This document shows positions 40,912-45,428 of a DNA stretch of 45,428 bases, piece by piece. The notes beneath the pieces were generated by a model. It was not told where the DNA came from. It was given only the letters and a program-made list of their open reading frames with translations, and did no database searches. This DNA comes from Clostridium sp. CAG:221 (GTDB lineage: Bacteria; Bacillota; Clostridia; Clostridiales; Clostridiaceae): contig FR883361.1 of the NCBI GenBank assembly GCA_000435835.1, forward strand, positions 1 to 45,428, written 5' to 3'. Position 1 is the first letter of the stretch, and every line of letters starts with the position of its first letter. The translations under genes and the position numbers were made by a program.

Positions 40912-41790
40912 TTACTCACCTTTATCATGTACTATATCATATAGCATATCTAAACCTTCAATTACTTTTAAATTAGCACTCATGCCAAAATAAGTATTAT
41001 CTAGATATTCAATCTTACCATTTCTTACAGCCTCAATATTCTGCCATGCAGAATCAGTTGACATTTCTGCTTCCAATGCTGCTTTCGTCTCCTCTGGCAA
41101 CGCATGTACCATCACAAGGATTTTATCTGGATTTAACTTTGCTATTTCTTCCTTACTATATGTTACATACGCTAAAGAAGTATCCTCAATAATGTTCTTT
41201 CCTCCCACAATTTTAACTAAATTTCCTATATAAGATTTTTCAGTGGCAATCATTGTTGAACCTGGTGCTGCAAATAAAATAAGTATATTAGGTTTTTCTT
41301 TTTCACTTATTGAAGCCATTTCTTCTTCCTTAGTATTTAGTTCTTTAAGTATAGCTTCTGCCTCAGCCTGCTTATTAAATTTATTTCCTAAATTACTAAC
41401 TGTCTCTTTTAATCCTTCCAAGCTTGATAATGAAACAAATTCACTTGGTATATTGTTATCTGTAAATAGCTTTTCATAATCTGCTCCTAATGTATCAACA
41501 GACACTACCACCGACGGATTTAATGACTTTATTATTTCTAAATCAGGACTCATTGGATTACCAACTTCTACTGCCTCCTTTGTACTTTCTGGTAGTTCAT
41601 ATGAAGTGGTAGGAACTCCTGATACTTTTACTCCTAAAGCATCTAAAATTTCTGTTACTGCTACAGAAGTAGCTACTACAACATCTTCATCATTGTTAAC
41701 AACAACATCTTTTTTGTCATTACTACAACCTATCATTGTTGCAGAAAGCATTGTTACCATTAACATTCTTAATATATTCTTAAATTTCAT
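40912..41790 (-). CDS. isdE: IsdE-like heme-binding ABC transporter lipoprotein, 292 aa
   Basis: Type III periplasmic-binding-fold lipoprotein. The signal peptide ends in the lipobox MIGCSND (Cys22). VVVATSVAVTEILDALG, the block EVGNPMSPDLEIIKSLNP and a central VSVDTLGADYEKLF match S. aureus IsdE. Its heme-ligand Met is in GNPMSPD, while the VMVHALPEE block carries a candidate second ligand His. It lies between the single-NEAT protein and the permease, so it should take heme from the wall-anchored NEAT proteins to the importer. Confidence 0.91.
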   Translation of the reverse strand: MKFKNILRMLMVTMLSATMIGCSNDKKDVVVNNDEDVVVATSVAVTEILDALGVKVSGVPTTSYELPESTKEAVEVGNPMSPDLEIIKSLNPSVVVSVDTLGADYEKLFTDNNIPSEFVSLSSLEGLKETVSNLGNKFNKQAEAEAILKELNTKEEEMASISEKEKPNILILFAAPGSTMIATEKSYIGNLVKIVGGKNIIEDTSLAYVTYSKEEIAKLNPDKILVMVHALPEETKAALEAEMSTDSAWQNIEAVRNGKIEYLDNTYFGMSANLKVIEGLDMLYDIVHDKGE

Positions 41791-41805
41791 ATTAATTCTC
41801 CAGTC

Positions 41806-42450
41806 TTACTTTTTTCTTTTTAACATTATAGTACAAACTATACCAATCACTAATATTGCTACTCCACCAAATAAAATTACTTTACTAATACTATTATTTT
41901 CTTCTGTATTATTATTTTCACTTATAGGCATTATTTCATTATCTTGTATTTCTTCAATAGCACTATTTTCAGTAGTTTCTTCTGTACTTTCTTCTTCAAT
42001 AGATTCAATTAATGACATTGTTTCTAATTTTGGTATTATTCCAAACTCTACGTCTCTTCCCATTGGACCTACATATATACATGCTTTTAATTCATCACTT
42101 AATGAAGTTGCAGATACTTTCAATGTTACTATTCCATCTCCATCAACTCTTTCTACTGGCACTTCAACATCATTGACCTTCACTCTATAATTTTCCATAT
42201 AATCAGTTCCTGAGAAGCCAATAGTATAAAGAACTTCATCTTTGGTAATCTTCACTGTCATAGTATCATTTAAATAACTTCTAGCCATAGACATGCCAAT
42301 TTCAGTATCATGATATACATCATTTGCTACTTCATATATTCCACTTGCAATATTTTCTTCTGCTAAAGCCGTATAAACATTAATATTTCCCATGATAACT
42401 ATTGATAACACCATCATCATAAATATCTTTATCTTATTAATTATTTTCAT
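41806..42450 (-). CDS. Single-NEAT heme-shuttle protein with C-terminal membrane anchor, 214 aa
   Basis: The signal peptide (about 1-30, ending ALA) precedes one NEAT domain, about 35-140. The helix GMSMARSYLN carries Met53/55. The beta hairpin is CIYVGPMGRDVEF, with Tyr126 and Met130. An acidic linker (EEESTEETTENSAIEE and more) precedes a single hydrophobic helix, VILFGGVAILVIGIVCTIML, and a KRKK stop-transfer. There is no LPXTG, so it is a membrane protein on the outer face rather than wall-bound. Its position between the large NEAT protein and IsdE matches an IsdC-like relay. Confidence 0.89.
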   Translation of the reverse strand: MKIINKIKIFMMMVLSIVIMGNINVYTALAEENIASGIYEVANDVYHDTEIGMSMARSYLNDTMTVKITKDEVLYTIGFSGTDYMENYRVKVNDVEVPVERVDGDGIVTLKVSATSLSDELKACIYVGPMGRDVEFGIIPKLETMSLIESIEEESTEETTENSAIEEIQDNEIMPISENNNTEENNSISKVILFGGVAILVIGIVCTIMLKRKK

Positions 42451-42476
42451 TTTTTTCCACCTTTTCCTTTACACTG

Positions 42477-42500
42477 AAAATGGGCCTTTCAGCCCATTTT
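42477..42500. promoter_or_regulatory. Intercistronic hairpin between the two NEAT genes
   Basis: AAAATGGGC and GCCCATTTT form a perfect 9-bp stem around CTTTCA. On the minus strand it is followed by CAGTG rather than a T-run, so it is more likely an mRNA-stabilising or partly terminating element than a full terminator of the first gene. Confidence 0.45.
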
Positions 42501-42509
42501 ATTTTTTTC

Positions 42510-44456
42510 TTATTTAACTTTTTTTCTTAAAAGAGCACCTGAACCAATTGCCATTAAGCCCATAGATAATGCTAATGCTGATGATGTTGTCGCTCCTGTT
42601 TCTGGAAGTGAATCAGCTTCTATAGTATACTCATTAACTAAAGTCATGGTATCTAATAATAATTCAACTCCAAATTCAACATCTCTTGCCATTGGTACAA
42701 CATAAGTTTTAACTGATATTGCATCATTTAAGCTTGCAATAGTAAATTTAATTGATACTGAATCACCAGTACTTGAAACTATGCTATGACTTACCTTACT
42801 ACCATTTACATAAATTTCATGATTTTGCATGAATTCAGTTCCTGTAAATGTTAATGTCACATAATACTTACCATTTATTTCTTTTACTTCTGTATTGCTA
42901 TTTAAGTATTTTCTCGCCATTGCTACTCCTGTTGCATTATGATGAGTAACATTATTTTGCACATTGTAAACTTTAACTGTAACTGTTTCTTTAACATTTG
43001 TTTCTTCTTCTACCTTGTTATCAGCAGAATTGCTTGTACTATTATTTGTTGAAGATGAATTATTACCAGTTGAGTTATTTGTACTATCTTCTTCCTTATC
43101 TTCTTCAACATTTCCATCAACTAATGTAAGAGTATCTTCTAGCATCTTTACATCAAAATCAATGGTTCTGCCCATTGGAATTACGTAAGTTCCCACCTTA
43201 ATTGAATCACTTAAGCTTTCTACGGCAAATCTTAAAGCTATCTTACTTGACGTGCTTTCAACAATTTCAGCATCAACTTTGCTACCATTTACATATATTT
43301 GATGATTATTCATATATTCAACACCTGTAAAAGTCATTGTTACATAGTACTTACCATTAACTTCTTCTACCTTGGAAGTAGAATTTAAATATTGTCTTGC
43401 CATTGTCATACCAGTAGCATTTTCATGATATACCTGATTTTCTATTGTGTATACCTTAGTTCCTGGTATTGTCTCTGAACCTTCCCCATTATTTCCTGAG
43501 TCTGGTGTAGTTTCTGGTTTAACTTCTGGAGTTTCAGGCACTTCTGGTGCTGTGTCATTCTTGTCATCTTCTGCTGGATTATCTGTCTCCTCACTTATCT
43601 TTGCCAATGTATCCATATCATTAATCACATAGAAATCAACTGGATGATTCATTCCTTTTATGTTCATTCCTAATAATACTTCTGTATCTACTGATGGAAC
43701 TTCAAAAGTAACTGTTCTTGCATTTGAATCTTCAACTATATCTAGTTTTTTTCCATCTAAAGAAACAGAAATATTTTCTAACATAGAATACATAGATGAA
43801 AAAGTAATTGTCAGATATGTTCTGCCATTTTCAACACTTATTAAAGTTTCACTTTCGATAGCTCTTCTTGCTGAGGAATTCCCATGCTCACTATCTGTAG
43901 AGTATCTTGTAATATTACTTGCTTTATATTTACCATCCCCTAAAACAACAGCACCTGTTTCTTCTTCAAAAGCTTCTTCTAATGTTAATGTATCCATATT
44001 ATTTTCTACATAAAAAGATACCTGTCTTCCCATCATGCTAACTGTAACATCAACCTTAACCTTTGAATCCACAGATGGTACTTCCATAGTAACTGATTTT
44101 TCATCATTATTAACCTCAGCTATTAATTCTGTATCATCCATAGAAACTTTTATATCACTTAGCATTTTAAACATTCCTTCATCAAAATACATTGTTAATA
44201 ATACTTTGTCATTTTGAACTACTATCTTTGAATCTTCCTTTAATACTTTTCTAGCCATACCTTCGCCTGTAGCATTACCTTCTTCTACATACTTAGTAGT
44301 ATTTTTTACAGTATATATTCCACTTTGTAATTGTTCTTTATTTATTAAAACTGATGCATTTATCACATCAGCCTTTGCCACTGGAGTGATAGCTCCAAAT
44401 ACTGATGTAGCAATCATTATTGCTGATAATATACGACATATCTTCTTCCTTAACAT
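42510..44456 (-). CDS. Four-NEAT-domain LPETG cell-wall heme-binding protein, 648 aa
   Basis: Signal peptide 1-29 (ends AKA). NEAT1 about 45-157, NEAT2 about 172-285, an acidic Pro-rich linker 290-332, NEAT3 about 333-445, a Ser/Asn-rich linker 455-490, NEAT4 about 492-605. The wall signal is LPETG at 617-621 with a hydrophobic stretch and the tail RKKVK. NEAT3 and NEAT4 have YVIPMGR and YVVPMAR where Isd domains have YxxxY; NEAT1 and NEAT2 lack that Tyr. In NEAT1, 3 and 4 a Met in the MARxxL helix (Met67, 352, 513) could be a second ligand. It is the first gene of the operon, with a Fur box upstream. It probably takes heme from host hemoproteins at the cell surface. Confidence 0.92.
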   Translation of the reverse strand: MLRKKICRILSAIMIATSVFGAITPVAKADVINASVLINKEQLQSGIYTVKNTTKYVEEGNATGEGMARKVLKEDSKIVVQNDKVLLTMYFDEGMFKMLSDIKVSMDDTELIAEVNNDEKSVTMEVPSVDSKVKVDVTVSMMGRQVSFYVENNMDTLTLEEAFEEETGAVVLGDGKYKASNITRYSTDSEHGNSSARRAIESETLISVENGRTYLTITFSSMYSMLENISVSLDGKKLDIVEDSNARTVTFEVPSVDTEVLLGMNIKGMNHPVDFYVINDMDTLAKISEETDNPAEDDKNDTAPEVPETPEVKPETTPDSGNNGEGSETIPGTKVYTIENQVYHENATGMTMARQYLNSTSKVEEVNGKYYVTMTFTGVEYMNNHQIYVNGSKVDAEIVESTSSKIALRFAVESLSDSIKVGTYVIPMGRTIDFDVKMLEDTLTLVDGNVEEDKEEDSTNNSTGNNSSSTNNSTSNSADNKVEEETNVKETVTVKVYNVQNNVTHHNATGVAMARKYLNSNTEVKEINGKYYVTLTFTGTEFMQNHEIYVNGSKVSHSIVSSTGDSVSIKFTIASLNDAISVKTYVVPMARDVEFGVELLLDTMTLVNEYTIEADSLPETGATTSSALALSMGLMAIGSGALLRKKVK

Positions 44457-44530
44457 TCCATATCCCCCTGTACTCTGGTAGTATATTTATTTTTATTTCA
44501 TATTGACATTTTATTATTTTTTGCGATAAT

Positions 44531-44545
44531 TGAAACTGATTATCA
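44531..44545. promoter_or_regulatory. Fur box between the heme operon and the AraC gene
   Basis: TGAAACTGATTATCA matches the Fur consensus TGATAATNATTATCA at 12 of 14 defined positions, and GATAAT at 44525-44530 extends the symmetry. It lies 75 bases upstream of the NEAT gene and 92 bases upstream of the AraC-type gene, so it may control both. Confidence 0.65.
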
Positions 44546-44636
44546 TTTACTTTTATTATAATAACATATCTTTTTAAGATTGTTTTTAAGGATATTTATG
44601 TTTTATTTTATAGATTTTTGACTATGGAGGTATAAA

Positions 44637-45362
44637 ATGACTGCTTTATATACTAAATTAGATAATTTTTTTAATTGCTGCAATGTTCCTCTTTCAATAA
44701 TAGATTTAAATTCAAATTTTCTTTATGAACGTAATTTAAACAAATTATCAAAAGATACATTAATAGATTTAAATATTGTAGATAAAATTGCTAAAAATAA
44801 TATAAATTTACCACAAGAAATTCAATCAGGACATTTAAAAATAGTGGCAATTCCTTTTGCCAACAATAATAAAAATTCTGCTACTTTTCTTTTACTAGGT
44901 CCCTTTACTACCTCATTAAAAGAAAATGAATCCTTATACTATATTAATTGTGAAAAAGGGCTTAATTACTTTATTAAACTCCTTAAATTATTTTTATCCT
45001 ATAAGAATACATGCTCCTATGAAAAAATCTCTGATGTCTCACCAATAATCAAAGAATCACTGGATTATGTACATAAGAACTATGCCAAGCAAATTACAAT
45101 TAATGATATTTGTGACAAATTTAAAATAAACAAATGCTATTTTTGCTGTATGTTCAAGAAAGAAACTGGTCAGACATTTATTAACTATTTAAATAATTAT
45201 AAAATAGAAAGAAGTAAGGATTTATTAAAAAATACTAATATGACTCTACTGGATATCTCACTGGAGGTGGGCTTCAATAATCAAAGTTACTACAGTACTA
45301 TTTTTAAAAAATATACAAATATGACTCCACAGGAATATAGAGAAACTGCCCTTTATGCATAA
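44637..45362 (+). CDS. AraC family regulator, cysteine-rich, 241 aa
   Basis: C-terminal AraC domain (about 137-238) with two helix-turn-helix units: ITINDICDKFKINKCYFCCMF and LLDISLEVGFNNQSYYSTIFKKYTNMTPQEYR. The N-terminal 130 residues are a small effector domain I do not recognise, with NCCNVPLSIID near residue 13. Eight cysteines (14, 15, 105, 126, 159, 167, 170, 171) is unusual, and three lie in the first DNA-binding unit. GGAGG is 7 bases before the ATG. It is divergent from the heme operon, across a Fur box, and probably regulates it. Confidence 0.88.
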   Translation: MTALYTKLDNFFNCCNVPLSIIDLNSNFLYERNLNKLSKDTLIDLNIVDKIAKNNINLPQEIQSGHLKIVAIPFANNNKNSATFLLLGPFTTSLKENESLYYINCEKGLNYFIKLLKLFLSYKNTCSYEKISDVSPIIKESLDYVHKNYAKQITINDICDKFKINKCYFCCMFKKETGQTFINYLNNYKIERSKDLLKNTNMTLLDISLEVGFNNQSYYSTIFKKYTNMTPQEYRETALYA

Positions 45363-45395
45363 AAAATCACACAGCCATAGCTGTGTGATTTTTTT
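45361..45395 (+). terminator. Terminator of the AraC gene
   Basis: AAAAAATCACACAGC and GCTGTGTGATTTTTT form a long stem around CATA, then T-runs. The last 33 bases of the window hold nothing recognisable. Confidence 0.88.
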
Positions 45396-45428
45396 CAGTT
45401 TGTTGAAAAACCCCCTGTTTAAAAAACA

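Noticed and set aside
41606..42190. Plus-strand frame of 194 codons opposite the IsdE-like and NEAT genes
   Set aside because: Ser/Ile/Thr-rich antisense shadow crossing two real genes; no start signal.
41806..42450. Sortase-anchored wall protein for the single-NEAT gene
   Set aside because: No LPXTG or NPQTN-like motif precedes the hydrophobic C-terminus, so a plain membrane anchor fits better.
1..45428. CRISPR array, tRNA or insertion sequence
   Set aside because: No regularly spaced repeats, no cloverleaf-like sequences and no transposase frames were seen on either strand.

Overview
The window is AT-rich, densely packed DNA that reads as Clostridium sensu stricto (cluster I). The evidence is very low-GC codon use, strong AGGAGG-type ribosome binding sites, T-rich intrinsic terminators, an AsrABC-type anaerobic sulfite reductase, and a nitrate reductase/molybdenum cofactor locus of the type known from C. 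perfringens. I cannot name the species from sequence alone. No tRNA, rRNA, CRISPR array, prophage or transposase is visible; it looks like chromosomal core plus accessory metabolism.

Layout. 1-10.5 kb: mixed housekeeping and accessory genes. These are a 4Fe-4S ferredoxin, the cobaltochelatase CbiK, an unknown two-helix membrane protein, a VOC protein, a PHP phosphoesterase, two HAD phosphatases, a DUF1653 protein, a class I glutamine amidotransferase, a GntP-type permease, a nucleotidyltransferase/HEPN (toxin-antitoxin-like) pair, an HMA-like protein without its metal cysteines and an aldose-epimerase-like protein. 10.6-11.5 kb: a free-standing ribosomal protein S4 gene whose promoter carries a near-perfect Fur box. 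11.5-15.2 kb: an L-cysteine desulfidase behind a polar amino acid (probably cystine) ABC transporter. 15.4-30.2 kb: one continuous minus-strand respiratory/redox supercluster. In transcription order it holds a Crp/Fnr-type regulator, asrABC, a TDT-family anion channel, a narB-type molybdenum reductase, a four-cluster ferredoxin, an FAD oxidoreductase, mobB, a candidate Moco riboswitch, moeA, a mobA-mogA fusion, a molybdopterin-binding MoeA/CinA-like protein, moaC, moaA and a MOSC protein. 30.3-39.0 kb: a DJ-1 protein, methyltransferases (one a remnant), five GNAT acetyltransferases, two tiny membrane proteins, a DapF homologue lacking both catalytic cysteines, an HD-domain dGTPase and a DUF5808 membrane protein. 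39.1-45.4 kb: a Fur-boxed heme uptake operon (four-NEAT LPETG wall protein, single-NEAT membrane protein, IsdE-like lipoprotein, FecCD permease, ATPase) divergent from a cysteine-rich AraC regulator.

How it fits together. The central cluster supplies both terminal reductases (sulfite and probably nitrate), their electron-transfer partners, an anion channel and the whole late Moco pathway for the Mo enzyme. A Rex-type operator before asrA and a candidate Moco aptamer before moeA suggest control by NADH/NAD+ and by cofactor supply. The heme operon and the S4 paralogue share Fur-type boxes, so iron limitation probably drives both. CbiK (siroheme/cobalamin-type tetrapyrrole) may be linked to the siroheme need of AsrC, but it lies 25 kb away.

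Intergenic space holds several repeat families. One is a palindromic AT-rich element with an AAACTCC...GGAGTTT core hairpin (4.9, 20.8, 25.5 and 33.3 kb). Another is a 50-bp direct repeat following two terminators (1 and 1461). There are also two gene remnants: an aspartyl-tRNA synthetase N-terminus near 7.7 kb and a methyltransferase N-terminus near 31.9 kb.
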